NCBI GenBank assembly: GCA_028023455.1 | Contig: JAQFVV010000282.1 | Span: forward strand, 437,001 to 501,000 | From: Epiperipatus broadwayi | Lineage: Eukaryota > Onychophora > Udeonychophora > Euonychophora > Peripatidae | DNA length: 64,000 bases | Reading direction: 5' to 3' | Shown: positions 22,630 to 32,095 of the stretch, in pieces | Layout: every line of letters begins with the position of its first letter | Position numbering within the stretch: the first letter of the stretch is position 1 | Made by a program: the position numbers and the translations under genes | Notes under the pieces: model-generated | What the model saw: the letters and a program-made list of their open reading frames with translations, nothing else | What the model was told of the DNA's origin: nothing | Databases searched by the model: none

Positions 22630-23205
22630 AATGCTTTAGTCAGATTCAATCTTATTATAAGCTGGATATTTCAGTTGAGATTATTTGTACAAATTTAATT
22701 TATATGTCACAGGAAAGAAAATGTTTCTCATTTTTAAAGACCTGTGACTTTGAATTATATTAGTGTGAACATATGTAAATATATAATTTATCAATTTATA
22801 TATATATATATACATGTGTGTGTATCTTGTGGAAGGTAATGAATCTTCACACATACACTATTGGATTGATATATTAAATTTACATGCACTCATTTATCAA
22901 TAAGTAATTTAACCATGGTCAATAAATATTGGTTTGTATAAACATAGGCTTTAAGCATGAGTGCTTATAAATTTAATATATAAATCTAATAGAGCATTTG
23001 TGAAGATTCATTTTCTTCTATAAGATTTACATATATATAAACATCATAAATTATTTATTGACATATATTTAGACTAATATGATTCAAAGTTTTGATATTT
23101 GGAAATGATAAACTTTTTCTTTCCTGTGATACATAAATTAAATTTGTACAAATAATTTGTCAATTAAAATATCAGGTTCATAATAAGATCAAGGCCTGAT
23201 TTAAG
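22630..23205. repeat. Foldback element E, ~290-bp arms
   Basis: The arms at 22630-22950 and about 22965-23205 are reverse complements with small indels: 'gtacaaatttaattta' against its complement near 23130, 'tcacaggaaagaaa' against 23115, 'gtaaatatata', 'attaaattta' and 'gcactcat'. The centre is near 22955. A further partial copy follows at 23206-23355. Confidence 0.8.
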
Positions 23206-23355
23206 CATGGCCAATAGGTGTTGCTTTATATAAGAATAATCTCTAAACATAAGTGATTCATTTATGCTTTTAAAACACTTATTGATGAGTGAGTACATGT
23301 AAATTTAATATATCAATCCAAATAGCACATGTCTTTTCACATAATTTACATATAC
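23206..23355 (-). repeat. Partial copy of family E
   Basis: It repeats one arm of the preceding palindrome ('aagcatggccaatagg', 'gtaaatttaatatatcaatc'). Confidence 0.6.
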
Positions 23356-23361
23356 ATATGT

Positions 23362-23800
23362 ATATAATCATTAAAAACTATCAACACTTAGACAACCCCA
23401 GTATCAATAACAATCAACAATTTCAAACTGTTGTCAAGGCAACCTTTATTTAACAATAAAGGTGGAATTCTACTTCTATTAATGGTCCAATATATTTATA
23501 TAGACACAAAAGATTGCAACTTGACCACAGAGACTGAAATTATTGATACAAAGAAGTTTAAATAAACCTATTTAAATAGGTAAATATAACCTGTTTCTGA
23601 ATGCAGACTAATAAATAGTTAATTATAACACTATAAACTACAATTGCAATTTTCAAATTGCACCCAAATTATTACTTAAGGAATAAGTGTAATAATGCTC
23701 AAGGCAAATGGGTTTGTAAATAGTCATTAAAAACCAGTCAACACTTAGACAAACCCAATATCAATAACAATCAACAATTTCAAACTGTTGTCAAGGCAAT
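23362..23800 (+). repeat. FB-C element with arms in direct orientation
   Basis: Two FB-C arms (23362-23470 and 23718-23800), each with 'caacaatttcaaactgttgt', flank a ~250-bp interior that includes 'aataatgctcaaggcaaatg'. In the copy at 30 kb the arms are inverted, so this copy has either recombined or is two adjacent insertions. Confidence 0.7.
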
Positions 23801-24440
23801 AATATCAGATGCAATAATTCATATTAAGACAAACATTAGAATTAATTCTACAGTTTTTAATATGCTAATAAATAAAAAAACAACCATAACTAGTTTAATG
23901 CATGACTGCCTTCTTAACAGTCTGCAGATAAAATACATATATGTGATCCAGTAAAAAATTAATTTCATCGTCGTTTTTCAAATTGATTTGTTTATAATCA
24001 TTCCAAGTATTTAACAGCTAACAAAAAATAAAACTCATTTTTGAATTCTCTTCTTGTTTACAAGCCATCTTTGACTTTTATATTCATACACTTCTACTAA
24101 CCTAATAATGACACATATTCATTGATTTTACTTCAGTCTCTTTTTCCATTTTTTTATGCCTTTCAAAGTTGTTTACAATATTGGTTGCAGTTTTAAACTT
24201 AAGTCTGTGTTTACAGCCCTAAATTAAACATAAATAATGCATAACTTTTTTTTAAGATTTTTTTCTCAAAACATGATTTATTAACATAATATTAATCTTT
24301 GGATTTACATGTTATATGTAGTGATATACAAGATTCAAACTATGATTTACAATGCAGAACTTGATTTATCGAGTGAACAGAAAACCTTGAATTGTATATG
24401 CATATATCTTGCCATTCATAGCTTCTCTCATAGTTTACTA
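23801..24440. other. AT-rich DNA, nothing recognised
   Basis: No supported feature. Confidence 0.5.
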
Positions 24441-24745
24441 AGTAACCCCTGACCTTAATGGCAACTAGATAGATCACAGCTACCAAGAATCACATCATTT
24501 CCACCATCCAGAAAACGCGAAAGTAAAAACCCGTACTAATCCCCGCAGCACCCATGTTCCAAATCCCCCCTTCTAAGGACTAGGAACCAGGCCTTGGGGT
24601 ATTTCCAAAACTCAGACTCTTTCATCCAATGCCCTTACTAATCCCCACAGCACCCAGATCCCCTCCAAAACCCAAGCTTGTGAGACCTTCCAAGCACCAC
24701 ACCCTGCCATCCAGATGGCAGAGATGAGTGACACAGCAGCTCTGA
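24441..24745. repeat. GC-richer, C-rich patch with a partial tandem repeat
   Basis: Two related units, 'actaatccccgcagcaccca' and 'actaatccccacagcaccca', lie about 105 bp apart. Each is followed by a C-rich run and 'aaaact/aaaccc'. The composition differs sharply from neighbouring DNA. No reading frame or RNA gene is recognised. Confidence 0.5.
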
Positions 24746-24984
24746 TCTGAAGTTTAAACAATAGCACTAATCAAAAATGTAAAAGTTTTTTTAACGATAA
24801 TGTCATAGTACTAAAATTACTAAATACTTATACTATACGTATATAATTTATAATATATTTACATATATGAGAGTGAACAATATGAGTATACAATAATTAT
24901 CTTGTCATTTACAGCTTCTGTACATTACACTAGACAACCAGCGAGACACATGTTTATAAAACTCATTTAATATAAGAAATAGAA

Positions 24985-25515
24985 TGCAATATGATATTAA
25001 TATCATCTATATTATTTATTACTTTTTACAATGCTTTTTTACAATCCACTATTGACAGTAAAGAAGTATGGAGAGATGCATGTTGGGAGTAACAAGAAGA
25101 GATCGAAAACGCAATACATGGGTAAGAGAACAAACAGGAGTGGGGCTGGACATATTGCTAGAAAAGATGATAATAGATGAACAATTGAAATCTTAAGCTG
25201 AATACCAAGAGATTGTAAAAGACCCAGAAAGAGACCGCACGTGAGATAGATGAAATAAGAAAGTTGCAGGGGTGATGTGGAGAAGAGAAGCTAGAGATCG
25301 GAGAAGATGGATTGAACTTGGAGAGATCTTCATCCTGAAGTGGATTGATAATGGTTATTGATGATGATGATTGACAGTATTGATTGCCCCAGCAATTTTC
25401 TTCAGACTCATATATATATACAATCGAGAGTGTCAATAGTGGAATTGTAAAAAAAGCATTGTAAAAAATAATAAAGAATATAGATGATATTAATATTGTA
25501 TAGATTTGGCAATGC
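24985..25515. repeat. Foldback element interrupted by an RTE insertion
   Basis: The left arm (about 24985-25060) and right arm (about 25425-25515) are reverse complements ('gatattaatatcatctatat', 'tacaatgcttttttacaat', 'ccactattgaca'). A LINE fragment sits inside, so the foldback is the older element. Confidence 0.8.
25051..25379 (+). mobile_element. RTE LINE 3' fragment with exact 10-bp TSD
   Basis: The inserted DNA is 25061-25369. It is flanked by the exact duplication ATTGACAGTA (25051-25060 and 25370-25379). It encodes the degraded C-terminus of the RTE ORF2, the same region as 13310-13597, with several stops and a deletion near 25140. It ends in 'ttattgatgatgatg', the family 3' repeat. 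The severe 5' truncation is typical of target-primed reverse transcription. Confidence 0.92.
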
Positions 25516-25529
25516 AATAAGAAAGATAA

Positions 25530-26869
25530 GGTTAAATAGAATACAAATTATTGTCTTTAAAGCAAAACTGGAATATTTAACATCATATAGTTGGCTTTAA
25601 TTTTAATCAAATAATTATTTCAAAAACTTTTATGCTTTCGTAAATATTTTAAATATCGTAATAAACAGTAATCGACTGAAGAAAATATCGGCATGTGATT
25701 AAGAAGTGGCAACAACCTTGATGAACTTATACGAGCACGTCTAAATGAATGAATTGTACGTCATCAAGTTCGTGCTTTTTAATTGATGAGAGTTTTAAAT
25801 CCGAATAGTGTAATATTTTTTTTTAAAAAAACGGAGGGAAGAAAAATATTGACAAAGGACCACCTGTAATGATTACTCATTTCTTTAATGCTTGATTGCA
25901 GTATTATCTGTCCAGAGATTTATGAAAGTCATCAAACTGTATTTTAGTAGAAATTATATATATATAGTATAAAAAAAATAGAAAACCATTACTATAAAAA
26001 CCTAGTTTTACTTCGCCATTATGATCAGTTTTAATCTTAGTTTAGTTTTCTGTAGAGTATTTAGCTGAACATATTGTTTGAATTATTGACTTGTTCTTTA
26101 ATCCTAGACATGTTGATATAAATTATAAATAAGCTCTGATCTTCTTCTGACTACAAATGTGATATCGCTAAAACTCATATTGATTTTTCACATATTGTAA
26201 GGGTGAATGGTTCCTAGTTATTAAAAATCTACGGCTAACATATTGTTTCTTTTTTTTTTTAAATCAGAAATGTTTCTTTATAAAAGTAAGTAAAGTTTAA
26301 TTAATATCTTTATTTTATTGAGAAATCTTTAAGCATTGCATCTTTTGTTTTGCCATCGTTATTTATCAAGCATCCAAATTTTCGTCTAATCTTATTTCAT
26401 AAAAAGATTATACATTTGTGTGTGTGTAAATAAAGAGAATAAAACAACAATTAAATAGAAGGGCGTAGGCCTCACTAACTTAACTTTCTAAAAATGCCCA
26501 ACAAAGAAGAAATCATTTTAAACCAAGCTTTTCAAAATAATAACTTAGTTCTCAGATTAATTGCTCATTTTAAATAAAAAATATTTTAAATTTAATTAAC
26601 TTTTAAATCAATTAGCTTGCCTTTTTTTTAAATTCTGTATTGCAAATTTAATTAACCATTACAAATTATATATCGGAAAATTATATAAAGTTTATTTAAT
26701 AAAAAACATATCTTGATTTCTTTATCTTTTATAAATATACCACATAACAATAACTTAGAGGCAAATTTGTTAAAATATATAATAACTCTAATTTTTAATA
26801 TATAATTAACAAATAGATCATTTCCAAGAATAATATAATTTGTCAATGCAGCCACTATAGGACCAAAGC
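25530..26869. other. AT-rich DNA, nothing recognised
   Basis: Short frames such as 26652-26855 (minus) are composed of I, L, F, K and N and show no motif. Confidence 0.5.
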
Positions 26870-27407
26870 ATCATCATCATCAACCATTATCAATCCACTG
26901 CAGGATGAAGGTCTCTCCAAGTTTAATCCATCTTCTCCGATTTTTAGCTTCTCTTCTCCACATCACCCCTGCACACTTTCTTATTTCATCCATCCATTTC
27001 ACATGTGGTCTCTTTCTGGGTCTTTTACAATTTCTTGGAATCCAGTTTAAAATTTCAATTGTCCATCTATTATCATCTCTTTTAGCAATATGTCCAGCCC
27101 AACTCCACTTCAATCTTTTAATTTTTTCAATGAGGTCAGTAACACCTGTTTGTTCTCTTACCCATACATTGCGTTTTCGATCTCGTCTTGTTACTCCTAA
27201 CATACATCTCTCCATACTTCTTTGAATGGTCTAAAGTCTCTGTATTGCTCTTCTATTAAGTGTCCAAGTCTCAGATCCATAAGTAAGAACTGGTAAAACA
27301 CATTTGTTAAAAACCTTTCTTTTCAAACACATAGGCATATTTCCTTTTAGTATCAAGTTATTTCTACCAAAAGCACTCCAACCAAGTTTAATTCTATGAT
27401 TAATTTC
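26870..27407 (-). pseudogene. RTE LINE ORF2 C-terminus, best-preserved copy
   Basis: A 111-codon frame at 26880-27215 (minus) begins inside the protein at MERCMLGVTRRDRKR. It runs through RLKWSWAGHIAKRDDNRW, WIPRNCKRPRKRPHVKW, MDEIRKCAGVMWRR and LGETFILQW. Upstream (27216-27407) the same protein continues with an interrupted frame that includes the VLPVLTYGSETW region. This C-terminal domain after the reverse transcriptase is characteristic of RTE-type elements. The 3' end is 'gatgatgatgatg' next to 26870. Compared with it, the 13.3-kb copy lacks about 60 bp. The copy is 5'-truncated and cannot move on its own. Confidence 0.9.
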
Positions 27408-27559
27408 CTTCAGTGCTTAACGCTATACTGAAATAAATATCAAATATTAAATCATCCTACATGGTTACGAAATACAGACTGTAATATATTTGTATATATT
27501 TATTTCTCAGAGAACGGTATTGAATTTCCTAACCATATGAAGGTGATTTAATATTATAT

Positions 27560-28262
27560 ATATATAATACATAGTTTCAGTAGAATTTGAAACTTATAAT
27601 TGAATATTTGTTAGATGCTTTCAGAACAAATTATATATATATATATATTCTCATGTGTCATAGCATCAGCCGGGAAGCAAACCCGCTAACCCGGGACAGC
27701 TGCTTGTAAAGCAGCTGTCACTGACCTCTCGACCACCAATACTTGACGAACAAATTATATTTTAACTATTAAATGAGATTTATTTAAACTTCTTTGAATT
27801 AATTTCACTCTCTTTATTCAAGTATCAAACTTTAATGATTATACAAACATATTAGACTGTAGATAAATGTGGGTATTCATCTTTATTGTAAAAAAGTGGT
27901 TGCCTTGACAACTGCTTGAGATTATTCATTGTTAATGATATTGTTTAAGTGCTGACTGCTTTCTTGTATTTACATTTGAAAATCTATTTAGCCTTGAGCA
28001 TTATTAGTTTCATTATCTAAATAATACATAGTTTCAGAGAAATTTGAAAGTTATAATTGACTATTTCTAGTCTGCTTGTTAAATGAGATTTGTTTAAATT
28101 TTGTTGAATTAATAATCTCACTCTCTTTAGTCAAATTGAAATCTCTAGTGTCTATATAAAGGACCATAAATAAAGATGGATATCTATCTTTTTTGTGTGA
28201 AAAACAGGTTGCCTTGACAACAGATTGAGATTGGTAATTGTTATTGATATGTTAGAATAAAT
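27560..28262 (-). repeat. FB-C-related tandem pair
   Basis: Two direct units start at about 27571 and 28027 with 'acatagtttcag' and contain 'aaatgagatttatttaaa'. Each ends in an FB-C arm in reverse orientation: 'ttgccttgacaactgcttga' and 'ttgccttgacaacagattga'. A T2 SINE interrupts the first unit. Confidence 0.7.
27624..27760 (-). mobile_element. tRNA-like SINE T2 with exact 13-bp TSD
   Basis: The insert is 27637-27747, flanked by the exact duplication GAACAAATTATAT (27624-27636 and 27748-27760). On the minus strand it reads 'ggtggtcgagaggtcagtga' (A-box-like), then a perfect 6-bp stem with a 7-nt loop (AGCTGC-TTTACAA-GCAGCT) resembling an anticodon arm. A T-arm-like 'gcgggtttgcttcccggc' and 'atgctatgacacatgagaa' follow. 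The 3' tail is (AT)n. The loop would put TAC at the anticodon, as in tRNA-Val. A second copy is at 45000-45099. Confidence 0.88.
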
Positions 28263-28440
28263 ATTTTCATGAATTTATTTTAATGTAAACAAACTGTAGT
28301 ATGTTATTTATATATTGGACTATTTCCATCATTTATGAGTATTGAATGTCTTTAGAACAATTTAAGCTACTAAAATATTCCAAATACATTTAATTGTTTG
28401 TAATAGCACACAAGTTAGTAAATGCACAACATTTTTCACA

Positions 28441-28582
28441 GTATTATTCTCCCCTCTTCTTCAGGTGTTACTGGCCTGACCAGTGACAGTACTAGCATGG
28501 GAATCAAACATGGACCCTTAGATTCTTGAGTATTGAATTTTAAGATAACACTCTAACCAACTGAGCAGCAATGTTGCCACAA
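28441..28582 (-). repeat. tRNA-derived SINE T1, copy c
   Basis: The minus strand reads 'tgctcagttggttagagtgt' (good A box) then 'catgtttgattccc' (B box with one change). The tail 'gtcactggtcaggccagtaa' leads into 'cacctgaagaagaggggaga'. It is the longest of the three T1 copies and shows the ~65-bp tRNA-unrelated tail. Confidence 0.8.
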
Positions 28583-29104
28583 AACTATCAATTACTATTG
28601 ACATTTCCAAGACTTACTTTACTCTACTACCCAATAATAGTTTTTTCTTGTCTTAAATTTAATTAAAAACAAAATGAGGGTAGAATAAATAGACATATTA
28701 AAGAAAAATAAATCACAATAACTATATTGTATAGAGCATGTATTGATGTGTGAAATGTATCAGTATATAAAAACTTTGGTAGATATTGACTAAATGTAAA
28801 TGTGCATTCTATTATAAGTGGCTATGCTTTGCTGTCAAATGTCTTAGAACTTATAGAAAATAGAGATACAAGAGAGAAATAAATCAGCAAACAATTCTAC
28901 TATATCCATAGCTCTTTCCAAATAATTCCACAAGATGTCATGCTGAAACAGTTAAATGACAAAAGATCCATAAACAATGATGCTCAGTGTACTTATTAAC
29001 TTCAGGTGCCCTCTAGCTTTATATATTGGAGTGAATAATATATCATCATCCAATTGCACATTTCTAAAAAGGCATTTGAGATAATTCAATGAAGATGATG
29101 GCTT
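28583..29104. other. AT-rich DNA, nothing recognised
   Basis: No supported feature. The 70-codon minus frame at 28952-29164 overlaps the next repeat and is not convincing. Confidence 0.45.
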
Positions 29105-29458
29105 AGTAAACAGGCAAAAACTCTCCATATAGTAGTGCCACCTTGTGCTAACCAGAGTAATCAATGGATGCCAGAAGACTTGTGCATAAAATCCCTATCT
29201 AGTGCCTACTAATCCAATATCCCCAGACTAGTTTCTGGCTTGTGGCCATCATCAGAGAGGAGCCTTGGAAAATAGCCAGAAACTAGTCTGGGAATATTGG
29301 ATGAGTAGGCACTAGATAGGGATTTTATGCACAAGCCTTCTGGCATCCATTGATTACTCTGGTTAGCACAAGGTGGCACTACTATATGGAGAGTTTTTGC
29401 CTGTTTACTAACAATTATGTGCTAGTATGAGATATGATCATGTGATGTTTAGTGGTTT
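29105..29458. repeat. FB-B foldback hairpin, ~136-bp arms
   Basis: The arms at 29105-29240 and 29274-29408 are near-identical inverted copies ('taaacaggcaaaaactctcc' outward, 'ccagactagtttctggct' inward). The loop is 33 bp. The usual FB-B tail, 'tgatcatgtgatgttta', follows at 29430-29450. It is the cleanest hairpin of this family here. Confidence 0.92.
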
Positions 29459-29653
29459 AAGATGATGGCTTCAAATCATTGAATGATAATATTATATGAG
29501 TTCCATCTATAACCTTGATTAAAAGGCAACAACCACTTCAGTATCTACCCAATGATGTTTATGATATTATACATCATAGTGCTATCTTTATCACCTATGG
29601 TAGCTAATTACCATATGCTAAATATAAAAATTAATATCTGATTATTGATTATT

Positions 29654-29962
29654 GATAGAAAATCTATTCCTGGTATAGTTAATAAGATTCCTTGTCATTG
29701 ACATAAAATTTATATAGGTAAAAGTAAATTAAGTCTTAATGAAACAGTCAAAATTCCTAAGAATAACATCAAAAAAGATATTATACATCACCTTAGTATA
29801 TTCATGAACTGAGGTCATAAAATATTATTTACAATGCAGAGACTTTTGTTAAAAAAAAATGAATTAGAAAGAGGAATTAAAGAAATTCTGATAATAAATC
29901 TTCTTGAATCTGAGTCATGAATCTATCTCATGAAGACATTCTCTTATGTTAAAGGTGGTTAG
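29654..29962 (+). pseudogene. Eroded Penelope-like GIY-YIG endonuclease domain
   Basis: This frame is too broken to appear as an ORF. It reads DRKSIPGIVNKIPCH, stop, HKIYIGKSKLSLNE, later RLLLKKNELERGIKE, and ends in a run equivalent to FKSSFNIKGGW. It aligns collinearly with the intact frame at 39596-40069 (DRKIIPGIVYFIPC, KKIYIGQSSFSLNE, FERNEIKRRIKES). The family domain is a GIY-YIG nuclease fused behind the reverse transcriptase of Penelope-like elements. Here three in-frame stops and loss of the central region mean it cannot be active. Confidence 0.82.
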
Positions 29963-30069
29963 TTTTTGGAGTATATAATGAGGTCATTTTGTTTTGTATA
30001 TATATATATGTGTGTGTGTGTATATATGAATGTAATAATGCTCAAGGGATAAATGGATTTGTAAATAAT

Positions 30070-30280
30070 CATTAAAAACTAGTCAACACTTAGACAATCC
30101 TAATATCAATAACAATCAACAATTTCAAACTGTTGTCAAGGCAACTTTCTTTTAACAATAATTTCAATCTCTGTGATGGGATTCAATTTATTGTTACAAG
30201 GAGATTTGCCTTGACAACAGTTTGAAATTGTTGATTGTTATTGATATTGGGTTATCTAAGTATTAACTGGTTTTTAAGGA
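30070..30280. repeat. FB-C foldback, complete hairpin
   Basis: The arms at 30070-30168 and 30181-30280 are inverted copies ('aacaatcaacaatttcaaac', 'tgttgtcaaggcaa'). The loop is ~12 bp. This is the reference two-armed form of the family. Confidence 0.9.
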
Positions 30281-30614
30281 TATATATGTATGTTTTTTTT
30301 ATATTTAGTTGAATTTCATTTCAGATTGTTGATTTGTTAATAGACAAAACCATAGTTGTACGAAAATTTTAATAAAATTTGTTTTCTGACTAGTATTTTA
30401 ATGTTATATGATTTTCCATTACATAAGCTAGTAAATACAGAATTATAAAGCCAGATGTGAATAGCAGCATGACCAAATCTTCAAATGTTATTTGTAATAA
30501 AGTGTCAGTCTTTCTTTTGTCAAATTATTTATATATATTGATAAAAATAAAGATTGATTACAATTTGTAACAGTAAGAATTTGAAATAGTTGGCATCTTG
30601 TTTAAGGTACTTGT

Positions 30615-31015
30615 ATATGTATTAAATGGATTATGTCCTGTACATGAGGGGTCAGATTGACCTTAGGTCAGCATGGGTATGACAAGAATATCGGCCTCAG
30701 GATGGCCTTTGATTATTCCATCATCAGATTTTCAATTGGATGGATGGTTGAAGAGTTGGAGTGTGGAGTAGATTGAAGCCTGTCCATTAAAGTATGAGGT
30801 TTGGCTATCTTAATATACATCTGAACACTTATAGCATATATGTGTGGAGATGGTAATCTGGACCAACTGACGATTGCTGGTTTAGCATGAAATACGTATA
30901 TTGGTGATTATTTATCTTTTCAACATATATGTGTTCAAGTGTATCAGAGTTATGAGATAGTGTGGAGAGTGGTGGGTCATGTGAAAGTCTGTGCTCATAT
31001 ACCCTATATATTATA
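30615..31015 (-). repeat. Dispersed repeat R1, well-preserved copy
   Basis: The reverse-complement R1 blocks run in full: 'ccttaggtcagcatgggtat', 'ccatcatcagattttcaatt', 'agattgaagcctgtccatta', 'gattgctggtttagcatgaa', 'gtgtggagagtggtgggtca'. It is a good basis for a consensus. Confidence 0.85.
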
Positions 31016-31600
31016 TCATTTATTTAAATAACAGTCGTATTTTCAAATTACATATTTAACTTTTAAATTATAATGTATATTCCCATTTAGTTGATATAAT
31101 CTTAAGTTATATTTGCTGTATGAAATGTTGGGTTCGAATCTTAACACAAATGATATTTCAATGTATTTTTTGATAAAAATTACTTTATGTGAGAATTTAT
31201 TTGTACATTTTCTGTATTATTTCAGTTGACAATATATAAATATAATCACATAAAATATTAATTAAAAATTAACATAAACAATGTTTTATTATATATAGTG
31301 TATGTATATACTATATGTATTTTCATGTATACTTCTAAGAGACAAATAACTATTTTGGAAAATATCTAATTTAATAAAAATAAACATTGATTTCAATTTA
31401 TTGTAATTTTAGATAAGCAAAACAATAATTTTGAAAAACTTTATTACAATATATATGTATATAAAATTCATATTATATTTTCATAATCTAATAAAATTAT
31501 TTGCATTAAATGGCAATTTCTTTGTTTGTCTTGCTTAGGTGCAATAAATTGAAATTAATGGTTATTTTTATTAAATCAGATATTTTATTAAAATAGATAT
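31016..31600. other. AT-rich DNA, nothing recognised
   Basis: A lone 'gggttcgaatctt' near 31130-31142 looks like a B box but has no partner A box. Confidence 0.45.
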
Positions 31601-31654
31601 ATAACTGTTCTTTACAAATGTCCTTATATATATATTGTAAACTGTTAAATGAAT

Positions 31655-32095
31655 GCGATAGGGGGGGTAGGTTGTGACGAAATGAAAATATGAAGAGATG
31701 AGATGAAGGGAGAGAGAAATGGATGATGACATGAGAAGATGGAAAAGATAAAATAAAAGAAGTTGATGATGATAATGTAAGAAGAGGATGATGATAATGT
31801 AAGAAGAGATGAAAGATGATGATGAAAGAGATGAAATGAGATGAAAGATGGAATGAGATGAAAGATAAACTATTAGAGATATAAGAAAAGAAAGAGCTGG
31901 AGATGAAATGATGAAATGGTGATAGGATGAAGATGAAGATGGAAAAGGTGAAATGAAGGAGATGACAAGGAAGATGAACAAATAAGAGACAAAAATGTTG
32001 GAATGAAGAAGTTGGAGAAGATGAAATGAAAGAATAAAATGATGAAGATAATGATAAGGTGAAGAAGATAAAAATGAAGATGGAAAAAACTATCC
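31655..32095. repeat. Purine-rich GATGAA/GAGATG tract
   Basis: About 440 bp of the plus strand are almost pure purine plus T, built from 'gatgaaa', 'gagatga' and 'agatgatgat' variants. The 136-codon serine-, leucine- and isoleucine-rich minus-strand frame (31571-31981) is a by-product of this composition and is not a gene. Confidence 0.85.

Noticed and set aside
27637-27747. A functional tRNA-Val(TAC) gene
   Set aside because: The anticodon arm is good, but the D and T arms and acceptor stem do not pair, and target duplications and a second copy mark it as a SINE.
31125-31145. Possible tRNA gene because of 'gggttcgaatctt'
   Set aside because: Only a B-box-like motif is present. There is no A box at the proper distance and no acceptor-stem pairing.
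31571-31981. 136-codon serine/leucine/isoleucine-rich minus-strand frame
   Set aside because: It is the complement of a GATGAA/GAGATG purine tract and has no sequence complexity beyond that.
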